Source: an uncultured Verrucomicrobiales bacterium (GTDB lineage Bacteria > Verrucomicrobiota > Verrucomicrobiae > Limisphaerales > CANJSG01). Taken from it: a DNA stretch of 15,754 bases. The position numbers were made by a program, and so were the translations under genes. Below the pieces are notes generated by a model, which saw nothing but the letters and a program-made list of their open reading frames with translations, was not told the DNA's origin and did no database searches. The stretch is taken from contig CAMLMI010000078.1 in the NCBI GenBank assembly GCA_946480965.1, forward strand, positions 1-15,754, written 5' to 3'. Positions 1 through 6,091 of this stretch are shown piece by piece (within the stretch, counting starts at the first letter, position 1; each line of letters starts with the position of its first letter).

Positions 1-50
1 GCGAACTGCTCGACCGCATCAGCGGTTATCTGAGCAACACGAAGCGGTAG
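1..50 (+). CDS. C-terminal fragment of an unidentified protein
   Basis: Frame 3 reads ELLDRISGYLSNTKR and then a TAG stop at 48-50, so a gene probably enters from the left edge. The other two forward frames do not give a better gene end. Fifteen residues are too few to name a family. The stop is followed by a 143-bp convergent gap with an inverted repeat and then the 3' end of hisC, which fits a real gene end. It could also be a chance open stretch. Confidence 0.4.
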   Translation, partial: ELLDRISGYLSNTKR

Positions 51-61
51 CAGGTCGGACC

Positions 62-186
62 GGAGCGCGGAGCATCGCTCCGCCGGCCACCGGACGGACG
101 CCCTTCTCCACTCAACGATCCGGCCCCTGGTTTCGTTTCCGGCTCTCGACGGCGCACGTCCCGTGCGGAGCGATGCTCCGCGCTCC
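62..186. repeat. 22-bp inverted repeat pair, REPIN-like
   Basis: Bases 62-83 and 165-186 are exact reverse complements over 22 bp and are separated by 81 bp. Each arm contains a core that is itself almost palindromic (GCGGAGCATCGCTCCGC at 67-83). Each arm can therefore fold alone, and the two can also pair with each other. The pair fills the convergent gap between the gene ending at 50 and hisC ending at 194. That is the classic site for REP/REPIN elements, and it could stop transcripts from both sides. Calling it REPIN-like is inference, because copy number elsewhere is not visible here. Confidence 0.75.
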
Positions 187-193
187 TTTCGCC

Positions 194-1438
194 TTACCCG
201 ATCAGGTTCGCCGCGCGGAGCACATCGTTGATCTTCCCCTTGGCCGCCGCCCGGAGAATCTCCTTAACCGCATGGAGCAGCGCCGCCGCCTCGGCGTCGG
301 TGCCGATGGTGATGCGCAGGCAATCGCGCGTCTCCGGCTGGTTGAACCAGCGCACCACGATCTTCCGCACGCGCAGCAGCCCGAGCCAGGACTGCGCCGG
401 GATCTTGGGCGGCTTGCAGAGGATGAAGTTCGTCTGGCTGGGCAGCACCTCGAAGCCGAGCGCGGCCAGTTTTTCGCTCAACCGCTTCCGGGTGGCGATG
501 ACCTTGCGGAAGTTCCGCTTGTAGTAGTCGAGGTCGTCCAGCGTGGCCGCCGCGGCGATCTGGCCGAGGCCATTCACGTTGTAGCTGTCCCGCACCTTGT
601 GCAGCGCGTCGATCAGGTCGCGGTCGCCCACGAAGTAGCCGATGCGCTGGAAGCACAGCGAATAGGCCTTCGAGAAGGTCCGCGAAACCAGCACGTGCGG
701 ATACTTCGTCGCCAATTCCATCGCGTTCTCATCGGCGAAGTCCGCGTAGGCCTCGTCGAGCACGACCACGCCCTTCATCGCCTTGCAGAGCTTCTCCAGG
801 TCGGACGTCGCGTAGCCCCGGCCGCTGGGCGCGTTGGGCGTGGTGACGAAGGTCAGCGCGGCGTCGAAGCGCCACTTCTTGCCCTCGCGCAGTTCCGTCA
901 CGCCCGGCAGGTCGAAGTCGGGCTTCAACGGCACCGCGTTCTTGGCCGCCCCGTGGATGTCGGCCAGCACGGGATAGAGCGAATAGCTGGGCCAGAAGTA
1001 TTGGACGACCGACTCCGCCTTGGGCCGACGGCGCGGCGCGGAACCGGACTCGGGCGGCAGCGGTTCGACAAAGGTGCGGGTGGCCAGCGCGAGAACGTCG
1101 TCGGAGCCGTTGCCCACGATGATGTTGTCCGGAGCGACGCCGTGGAGCTTCGCCAGCTTTTCGCGCAGCGCGAGGGCGGAGGGATTCGGATAGAGCCGCA
1201 GCCGCTCATCGACCGCGTCCTTCACCGCCTTCATCACCTCGGGCGAGGGCGGGTAGGGATTCTCGTTGGTGTTCAGCTTGATGAGATCCGGGATGGCCGG
1301 TTGCTCGCCCGGGACGTAGGCATGGAGCTTCTGGACGAGGGGGCGGACCAGCGTTTTGGCGTCGGGAAAAGGCATGTCAGTCGCGTGCGCTTGGCGCAGC
1401 ACCGGGACGGAACGCGGGTTCCGGGCCATTCCCATCAT
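194..1438 (-). CDS. hisC: Histidinol-phosphate aminotransferase
   Basis: This PLP-dependent fold-type I aminotransferase converts imidazole acetol phosphate and glutamate to histidinol phosphate in cytoplasmic histidine synthesis. Visible signatures are LNTNENPYPPSP near the N-terminus, GNGSDDVL, TTPNAPSG, DEAYADFA, the PLP-lysine motif SRTFSKAYSL (Lys257) and a C-terminal LRITIGT. The start at 1438 is chosen because GAGGAG lies 8 nt upstream on the minus strand. It gives 414 residues. A start at 1375 (MPFPDAK) would give 393 residues, closer to the usual family length of about 350-370, but it lacks a clear ribosome site. Residues of about 126-140 form an Arg/Pro-rich insertion (PPESGSAPRRRPKA) between two conserved segments. 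No other his genes are nearby. The family is near certain; the start is not. Confidence 0.95.
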   Translation of the reverse strand: MMGMARNPRSVPVLRQAHATDMPFPDAKTLVRPLVQKLHAYVPGEQPAIPDLIKLNTNENPYPPSPEVMKAVKDAVDERLRLYPNPSALALREKLAKLHGVAPDNIIVGNGSDDVLALATRTFVEPLPPESGSAPRRRPKAESVVQYFWPSYSLYPVLADIHGAAKNAVPLKPDFDLPGVTELREGKKWRFDAALTFVTTPNAPSGRGYATSDLEKLCKAMKGVVVLDEAYADFADENAMELATKYPHVLVSRTFSKAYSLCFQRIGYFVGDRDLIDALHKVRDSYNVNGLGQIAAAATLDDLDYYKRNFRKVIATRKRLSEKLAALGFEVLPSQTNFILCKPPKIPAQSWLGLLRVRKIVVRWFNQPETRDCLRITIGTDAEAAALLHAVKEILRAAAKGKINDVLRAANLIG

Positions 1439-1605
1439 TGGGAACGCTCCTCGGCTGCGGCTCAAGACACGGTCGGACGGTTGCAGAAAGCCCCACCGTG
1501 GGCAACGGGGGAGGAGCCGAAACCCATGACGTCGTCGCGCTACCCTCGGATCTTTGGAGGGAGGCGCTTCTCGCGGGGCAAACCCGGGAGGCATTGCCCG
1601 GGCTA

Positions 1606-1634
1606 TTGCTGTGGCAACGGGCGGCCGCTACGGT
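1606..1634 (+). promoter_or_regulatory. Candidate promoter for the Nramp-like gene
   Basis: TTGCTG at 1606-1611 and TACGGT at 1629-1634 are separated by exactly 17 bp and resemble -35 and -10 boxes. The -10 box ends 8 bases before the ATG at 1643, so transcription would begin at or just before the start codon. No Shine-Dalgarno sequence precedes this ATG, which fits a leaderless mRNA. Similar GCTA boxes lie at the same distance from two other starts in the window. Confidence 0.45.
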
Positions 1635-1642
1635 CCGCGCCC

Positions 1643-2929
1643 ATGTCCCAGCGCCTCCGAGATTGCCTCGGCCCTTCCATCATCATCGCGGCCGCCGTCG
1701 TGGGCACCGGGGAACTGGTCGTCGCGCCCCGGCTCGGGGCCACGGTCGGGCTCAGCGCGCTCTGGATCGTGCTGATCGGCTGCTTGGTGAAGGTGCTGCT
1801 CCAGGAGGAGCTGGGCCGCCACGCGATCCTCACGGGCGAATCGACGCTCGAAGCCCTGGACCGGGTGCCGGGGCCGCGCTGGAAGATGTCCTGGGCCGGC
1901 TGGGCGCTGCCGTTGCTGATCATCGCGGGCAATCTCCAGATGGGCGGCATCCTCGTCTCGATGGTGCAGACGCTGGGGCTGATGGGTGTGCCGGGCCACA
2001 CGCTGCTGCTCGGATCGTTGGTGTCGTTCGGCACGGCGGTGCTGCTGGTGTTCGGGCGCTACGGCTTCATCGAATCGACCTCCGGCATCCTCGTGGCGGG
2101 CTTCACGCTGCTGACGCTATTGGCTCTCGTTTTCCTGCAACGGACAGAGGACGCGGTCTCGATGGCGGCGTTGATGGAGGGGCTGAAGTTCCAGCTTCCG
2201 GAAAAGGGATTGGCCGATGCCATCGCGGTCTTCGGCATCACAGGCATCGGCACCTCGGAGCTGGTCTTCTATCCCTACTGGTGCCTGGAGAAGGGCTACG
2301 CCAAGGACCTAAAACCCGGCGTGGAACGCGATCCGGCGGTGCTGAAGCGGCGCATCTTCGGCATGAGGATCGACATCTCGGTGGCGGTGCTGATCTACAC
2401 GTTCTCCACCATCGCCTTCTTCATCCTCGGTGCGGCCATCCTGCATGATCGGCAGGAGATCCCGACCGGGCTGAACCTGATCCAGACGCTGTCGCAGATG
2501 TATACGAAGACCTTCGGCCCCTGGGTCTTCATGATCTTCCTGGTCGGCGCGATGGTGGTGCTCTACTCGACCTTCCTGGTGGCGATGGCCACATGGGCGC
2601 GGTTGATCGCGGACATCGGGCGGCGCTTCTCGGTTCGGCCTGAAGCCTACGACAAGACCCGGGTGCTGAAGTGGGGCATCGGCGGCCTGGCGCTGGCCTA
2701 TGTGGGAATGGCGGCGGGCTTCACGAACACGCCGCAGTGGCTATTGGTCGGCGGCGCCGTGGTGCAGACGATCCTGCTGCCGGTCTTCGGCATCGCCATT
2801 CTCCTGATCCGGCGGCAACGCGCCCCGGAGTTCCGGCCCGGCCGGGTCTTCGATGTGGCCCTGTATCTCAGCGTGGCGCTGATCGTCGTGGCGGCGGGCT
2901 ACGCGATCTGGCGGATGTTCAGCGCGTGA
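1643..2929 (+). CDS. Nramp-family-like metal ion transporter with altered metal-site motifs
   Basis: This 428-residue integral inner-membrane protein has about ten or eleven hydrophobic helices and Nramp-like organisation. Helix 1 begins LGPSIIIAAAVVGTGELV and the predicted helix 6 carries GITGIGTSELVFYP (about 198-211). In classical MntH/Nramp proteins these places hold DPGN and a methionine-containing MPH motif that bind Mn or Fe. Here helix 1 has GTGE (21-24) and the helix 6 methionine is replaced within GTSE, so the substrate may differ: another divalent ion, magnesium, or a non-metal solute. The start at 1643 is preferred because the upstream in-frame extension from ATG 1526 looks non-coding, although GGAGGAG stands before it. 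The gene is divergent from hisC, and its stop is three bases from the NIPSNAP gene stop. The family call is good; the substrate is unknown. Confidence 0.82.
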   Translation: MSQRLRDCLGPSIIIAAAVVGTGELVVAPRLGATVGLSALWIVLIGCLVKVLLQEELGRHAILTGESTLEALDRVPGPRWKMSWAGWALPLLIIAGNLQMGGILVSMVQTLGLMGVPGHTLLLGSLVSFGTAVLLVFGRYGFIESTSGILVAGFTLLTLLALVFLQRTEDAVSMAALMEGLKFQLPEKGLADAIAVFGITGIGTSELVFYPYWCLEKGYAKDLKPGVERDPAVLKRRIFGMRIDISVAVLIYTFSTIAFFILGAAILHDRQEIPTGLNLIQTLSQMYTKTFGPWVFMIFLVGAMVVLYSTFLVAMATWARLIADIGRRFSVRPEAYDKTRVLKWGIGGLALAYVGMAAGFTNTPQWLLVGGAVVQTILLPVFGIAILLIRRQRAPEFRPGRVFDVALYLSVALIVVAAGYAIWRMFSA

Positions 2930-2932
2930 GGC

Positions 2933-3727
2933 TCAGATCTGCGAATAAGCCGTCGGGCGGAGGAAGAGGTTCGTGATGGTGGTGAGGATCTCGGCGTTGC
3001 CGAGGCCGGGGGTGGCGCTGAGCTTCTTCCAGTCCGGGTCGTTGCGGAAGACGGCCCAGTTCTTCTCCCGTTCCTCCATGTCGGCGAAGGTCAGCAGGTA
3101 GGTCAGGTTCGGCAGGTTCGCGCCCGCGATGGCTTCCCCGAAGAAGACCGGATGCAGCCCGGTCTTGCGGAAGATGGCGATCTCCCCGTCGTTGAACATG
3201 CCGACCTTGCGGATGTTCCCCTCCTTGCTGGGGCTTTCGTAGATGCGCATCTCGAAGATGCGCGCCTTCTTTTCCGCCGCGGCAGCGGGCACTTCCAGCT
3301 TGGGCATCCCGGCAAAGGCCACGAAGACCGAGCTGTCGAGCCGAACGTAGGAAGGGTCGGCCGCCGGGGCCGCGAGGAAGGTTTCTCCGCCTTTGCGATA
3401 GGCGGCGTCGGCCATCAAGCGGTCCTCCAGCGTCAGGAGCGATTCGGCCGAGGCATGGGGCAACAGGACGTGCATCGACGGACTATCCGGCCCGGCCAGC
3501 ACGCCGAAGACGCCGACGGCGCGGACGTCGGCGCGGTTCATCGCCGGGATGGCCACGTCGCGGAAAAAGTCGTCGAACCGCTTCTGCATGGGGCCGAACC
3601 GCAGGTGGTAGCGGCGCAGTTCGTAGTATTCGCGGGCGACGGCCGGGGCCTCGGCGGCGGTGCTGAACATGGCGGGGAGCGTCGCGGCGGCGGCGAGGGA
3701 GGACGAAAGGAAATCGCGGCGTTTCAC
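2933..3727 (-). CDS. Tat-exported NIPSNAP-family protein
   Basis: The 264-residue product starts at a GTG and opens with VKRRDFLSSSLAAAATLPAMF, a twin-arginine signal (RRDFL) followed by a hydrophobic stretch and an alanine-rich cleavage region near residue 27. This signal decides the start; upstream in-frame codons back to 3811 are not convincing. Two ferredoxin-like NIPSNAP repeats follow, one from YYELRRYHLRFG (about 34-130) and one from FEMRIYESPSKEGNIRKVGMF (about 147-250). The conserved segment FGEAIAGANLPNLTYLLTF and the W-x-x-F-R-N-D-P-x-W pattern near the end are typical of the family. Biochemical function is not established for bacterial members; exported copies are common in Planctomycetes and Verrucomicrobia. 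The Tat route suggests folding before export. The gene is divergent from the AsnC-like gene (127 bp) and convergent with the transporter. Confidence 0.88.
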   Translation of the reverse strand: MKRRDFLSSSLAAAATLPAMFSTAAEAPAVAREYYELRRYHLRFGPMQKRFDDFFRDVAIPAMNRADVRAVGVFGVLAGPDSPSMHVLLPHASAESLLTLEDRLMADAAYRKGGETFLAAPAADPSYVRLDSSVFVAFAGMPKLEVPAAAAEKKARIFEMRIYESPSKEGNIRKVGMFNDGEIAIFRKTGLHPVFFGEAIAGANLPNLTYLLTFADMEEREKNWAVFRNDPDWKKLSATPGLGNAEILTTITNLFLRPTAYSQI

Positions 3728-3815
3728 GGCCGCGACAGTGTTCGTCCCGCAGCGAGTCGGCAACGGGTTTTCCCGTTCGCAGGGCAAAATCCGGCCGGTC
3801 CCGGCCAGCAAGGAG

Positions 3816-3845
3816 TCTTCCCTCCCGCTCCTCCTGTGCTAGCGT
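3816..3845 (+). promoter_or_regulatory. Candidate promoter for the AsnC-like fusion gene
   Basis: A TAGCGT box at 3840-3845, within TGTGCTAGCGT, ends nine bases before the ATG at 3855. It resembles an extended -10 element. The -35 candidate (TCTTCC at 3816-3821, 18-bp spacer) is weak. There is no Shine-Dalgarno sequence, so a leaderless or very short leader is plausible. Confidence 0.35.
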
Positions 3846-3854
3846 CCTCGCCAC

Positions 3855-4985
3855 ATGAACACGACGGAAGTGCCCTTCACGATCAGCGACCCGCTCAACG
3901 CCCAGATCCTCGCGGTCTCCGAGGACCGCATCCAGGGCTTCCAGCACGATCCGCTGGGCGAGATCGCCCGGCTATCCGAGGTGCCGCTGGACACGGTGAT
4001 CGAGCGCATCCGCGCCATGCTGGAGAAGGGAACGATCCGCCGCGTGCGCCAGACGCTCCTGGCCACGAACCTCGCCCAGGGCTCGCTCGTCGCCTGGGAA
4101 GTGCCGCAGGACAAGCTCGACGCCGCCTTCAACTACATGTTCCAGCAGGACCCGTTCTCCGGCCACGTCGTCACCCGCTCGACCGACACCGAGACTTCCG
4201 GTTCGCAATACAAGCTCTGGACCACGCTGAAGGTGCCTCAGGGCTACTCGATGACGAAGCACTGCGAATTCCTCCTCGGCCGGGTCGGCGCGAAGCATTT
4301 CCGCCTGATGCCGGCCAAACGGCTCTTCGCCCTCGGCGTCGGCCACATCCGCCGCCGTTCGCTCGAACCCGGCGCGCGGGCCGATGTGTTGGGCGAAGTC
4401 ACCGAAGTCGCCGTCACGCAGCTCAACGAGCTGGAGTGGCGCGTGCTCACCGCCTTGAAGCGCGAGTTCGAGGTGGACGAACTGGTGCCCGACCTCTGGC
4501 GCGCGCGCGCCGCCGAAGCGGGTGTGCCGCTGGAGACCTTCTACGAAGTCGCCGAGGATCTGAACGGGCGCAAAGTGATTGGCCGTTTCAGCACCTTTCT
4601 CGAACACGTGAAGCCCTTGGCCGACGGCGACCGCGTGACCCGCTTCAACGCGCTGTTTCATTGGGCCGTGCCCGTCGGGCGCGAGATCGAGGCGGGGCGC
4701 GAAGTGGCGCGGCACTTCTGCATGACCCACGCCTACTGGCGCGAAGGCGGGCCGGAGTTCAAGAACGTGAACATCATGGGCGTGGCCCACGGCACGGAGA
4801 AATCCCTCGTGCTGGCGCACAAGGCCGCCATCGACCGGCACCTCGAAGAAGCCGGGATGCCCATCAGCTACACCAACGTCTTCTGGGGCGGCCGCAGCGA
4901 GATCAAGCCCAGCGAAATCTCCCCCTTCGCCTACCGCGACTGGTGCAAGAGTGTGGGGTTGGATGCGGAGAAGATGCGGAGCTGA
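3855..4985 (+). CDS. Tandem AsnC/Lrp-type protein, siroheme decarboxylase (AhbA-AhbB / NirDL)-like fusion
   Basis: The 376 residues form two similar halves. Each has an AsnC-type helix-turn-helix (about 13-66 and 188-247) followed by a ferredoxin-like domain. The first half carries SGHVVTRST (His104), YKLWTTLKVP and the LMPAKRLFALGVG end seen in AhbA/NirD proteins (VTHNYLR, YNLWFTL, LPATRLFK). The second half carries MTHAYWRE (His292), FKNVNIMGVAHG and a SEISPFAYRDW end, matching AhbB/NirL patterns (VSHCYRRP, YNLFTMIHA). Those proteins remove two acetate groups from siroheme to give didecarboxysiroheme on the way to heme or heme d1. A single-chain fusion of the two is known as NirDL in some denitrifiers. 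No nir, ahb or siroheme genes lie nearby, so a plain Lrp/AsnC regulator or a divergent heme-binding protein remains possible. The ATG at 3855 follows a GCTA box and has no ribosome site. Confidence 0.75.
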   Translation: MNTTEVPFTISDPLNAQILAVSEDRIQGFQHDPLGEIARLSEVPLDTVIERIRAMLEKGTIRRVRQTLLATNLAQGSLVAWEVPQDKLDAAFNYMFQQDPFSGHVVTRSTDTETSGSQYKLWTTLKVPQGYSMTKHCEFLLGRVGAKHFRLMPAKRLFALGVGHIRRRSLEPGARADVLGEVTEVAVTQLNELEWRVLTALKREFEVDELVPDLWRARAAEAGVPLETFYEVAEDLNGRKVIGRFSTFLEHVKPLADGDRVTRFNALFHWAVPVGREIEAGREVARHFCMTHAYWREGGPEFKNVNIMGVAHGTEKSLVLAHKAAIDRHLEEAGMPISYTNVFWGGRSEIKPSEISPFAYRDWCKSVGLDAEKMRS

Positions 4986-4998
4986 ACCGGATCTTCGA

Positions 4999-5056
4999 AA
5001 CGGATTCCACGGATGAACACGGATCGGGTTCCGTGAAAATTTGTGCAATCCGTGTC
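4999..5056. repeat. Repeat-like intergenic stretch with ACACGGAT inverted pair
   Basis: ACACGGAT at 5017-5024 is mirrored by ATCCGTGT at 5048-5055. A related ATTCCACGGAT lies at 5004-5014 and CCGTG at 5031-5035. This AT-richer spacer sits in the convergent gap between the genes ending at 4985 and 5097. From memory, similar CCACGGATGAACACGGAT strings recur in intergenic DNA of Verrucomicrobiota and Planctomycetes. That recall is not a search result. Confidence 0.45.
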
Positions 5057-5073
5057 AGATGTTCGCAGCCCTG

Positions 5074-5093
5074 CTCGGTGGCGCTTCGCCGAG
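5074..5093. terminator. Bulged hairpin in convergent gap
   Basis: CTCG (5074-5077) plus GCG (5081-5083) can pair with CGCCGAG (5087-5093) around a CTT loop, leaving a GTG bulge. It lies four bases beyond the trmB stop and about 90 bp after the stop at 4985, so it may act as a terminator on either strand. No uridine tract follows, so the call is tentative. Confidence 0.3.
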
Positions 5094-5096
5094 TCG

Positions 5097-5705
5097 TCAG
5101 CCCTTCTTCCGATACGCCGCGCGGTTCGTGGGGATGCCCTTGGCGTTGAAGCCGCGCTCGAAGTCGGTGGTGACGGCGGCCAGTTCGGCGGGTGTTTCCA
5201 CGGGCTCGAACTTCGCGTTCTCGCCGAAGACGCGGACCATCTGCTCGAAGTAGTCCACCGCGTCTGTCCGCAGGTAGATCACGCCGCCGGGTTTGAGCGC
5301 GCCGTGAACGATCTCGGTGAAGGCTTCGTTGACGAGGCGGTTCTTCCAGTGGCGGCGCTTGGGCCACGGATCGGGGAAATAGACGTGGATGGCGTCCACC
5401 GACGCGACCGGCACGAGCCATTGCAGAAGGTAGCCGTTCTCGATGCGGAGGACACGCAGGTTGGTCAGTCCGGCGCGGCGGCCTTTGCGGTCGATCTTGC
5501 GGAGGCGGCCGAGGAGACGTTCCACGGCGAAGAAGTTGCGGTCGCGGCGGAGCGCGGCGTATTGGGCGATGAAGCCGCCGTCGCCCGCGCCCAGTTCCAC
5601 CTCCAGCGGCTGCGCGACGGGGAACATCGTCTCCACCGGCAGGCGGGACATGATGTCGGTCAGCGGATGGATCAGCGAGTCGGCGGGGGCCGCAGTGGTT
5701 TGCAT
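5097..5705 (-). CDS. trmB: tRNA (guanine-N7)-methyltransferase
   Basis: The 202-residue SAM-dependent class I methyltransferase makes m7G46 in the tRNA variable loop. ELGAGDGGF (37-45) is the SAM-binding glycine loop. HVYFPDPWPKRRHWKNRL (107-124) is the diagnostic TrmB signature with its PDPWPKKRH-type core. TDFERGFNAKG near the C-terminus matches the family's T-x-F-E-x-x-G region that binds substrate. It is somewhat shorter than the roughly 210-240 residues common in bacteria because the N-terminus is brief. The ATG at 5705 is chosen because homology starts shortly after it and the upstream frame is only the antisense shadow of other sequence. It is downstream of the DUF2007 gene with a 131-bp gap carrying its own promoter-like box, so it may be transcribed separately. 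Confidence 0.95.
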   Translation of the reverse strand: MQTTAAPADSLIHPLTDIMSRLPVETMFPVAQPLEVELGAGDGGFIAQYAALRRDRNFFAVERLLGRLRKIDRKGRRAGLTNLRVLRIENGYLLQWLVPVASVDAIHVYFPDPWPKRRHWKNRLVNEAFTEIVHGALKPGGVIYLRTDAVDYFEQMVRVFGENAKFEPVETPAELAAVTTDFERGFNAKGIPTNRAAYRKKG

Positions 5706-5714
5706 GGGCGTGGG

Positions 5715-5744
5715 TGTGTAGCAGAACCGGCGCGGCGGGAGAAA
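5715..5744 (-). promoter_or_regulatory. Candidate promoter for trmB
   Basis: On the minus strand TACACA (5720 down to 5715), within CTGCTACACA, ends nine bases before the trmB ATG. A weak -35 candidate TTTCTC or TTCTCC lies 17-18 bp upstream. The geometry is the same as before the starts at 1643 and 3855, and again there is no clear Shine-Dalgarno sequence. Confidence 0.4.
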
Positions 5745-5775
5745 GGGAAAGCTGGGAAGGCAGGGGAACATCGAA

Positions 5776-5805
5776 CATTCAACGCCCAACTCTGAACGCT
5801 GAATG
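5776..5805. repeat. Imperfect palindrome CATTCA...TGAATG
   Basis: CATTCA at 5776-5781 pairs with TGAATG at 5800-5805, with partial pairing of ACGC and CGC further in. GAACATTCAACG and CTGAACATTGG flank it, giving a run of related GAACATT/TGAATG words over 5773-5823. It lies between the trmB start and the DUF2007 stop. It looks like a small dispersed repeat or a weak hairpin rather than coding sequence. Confidence 0.4.
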
Positions 5806-5836
5806 CTGGCTGCTGAACATTGGCTTTTTGGCCGCC

Positions 5837-6091
5837 CTACGGATTCTCCGAAGGGTCGGCGGCATTGTCGGTCGGCTGGCCCCACTCCGCTTCCACGAGC
5901 GCGCGGGCTTCGGCGAACTGGTCCTCCGGGACCTGGATGCGGATGCCGCCGGTGGCGGCGGTGTAGCCCTCGAAGTTCATCCCGGCGATCTCCCCGTGGA
6001 TGAACGCCTGGAAGCCGGCCACTTCTAGGCGGCCACGGACGAGGTTGGCCTCGGCGGAGCTGAAGGTGCTGAAGACGGTTTTGAGTTCCAT
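5837..6091 (-). CDS. DUF2007-like small protein (putative signal transducing protein)
   Basis: The 84-residue product begins MELKTVFSTFSSAEANLVRGRLEVAGFQAFIHGE and continues through GGIRIQVPEDQFAEARALVEA. This is the pattern of DUF2007 proteins (often labelled putative signal transducing proteins): a beta-alpha-beta fold in which the first strand is followed by 'AEA-x-LVR-x-RLE-AGF'. No catalytic residues are evident and the molecular role is unknown. Its first 67 bases overlap the 3' end of the PIN-TRAM gene in another frame, so translation is probably coupled. No strong ribosome site precedes the ATG at 6091, which supports coupling. Confidence 0.8.
   Translation of the reverse strand: MELKTVFSTFSSAEANLVRGRLEVAGFQAFIHGEIAGMNFEGYTAATGGIRIQVPEDQFAEARALVEAEWGQPTDNAADPSENP

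Noticed and set aside
173..1642. In-frame 490-codon extension upstream of the Nramp-like gene
   Set aside because: It is antisense to hisC and lacks any protein-like pattern. Only the part from 1643 shows membrane helices and family motifs.
1526..1642. Alternative ATG at 1526 for the transporter, preceded by GGAGGAG
   Set aside because: The 39 added residues (MTSSRYPRIFGGRR...) are Arg/Gly/Cys-rich and unlike the start of an Nramp protein, and a TTGCTG-17-TACGGT promoter lies inside them. The option is kept only as a note because the ribosome-site match is good.
1439..1642. Possible riboswitch before the transporter (GGGGGAGGAG, GGCAAACC and CCCGGG stems)
   Set aside because: GGCAAACC recalls the c-di-GMP-I class, and GGGGAG with TCTTTGG recalls the Mn yybP-ykoY class. 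The partner motifs and stem order of neither class are present.
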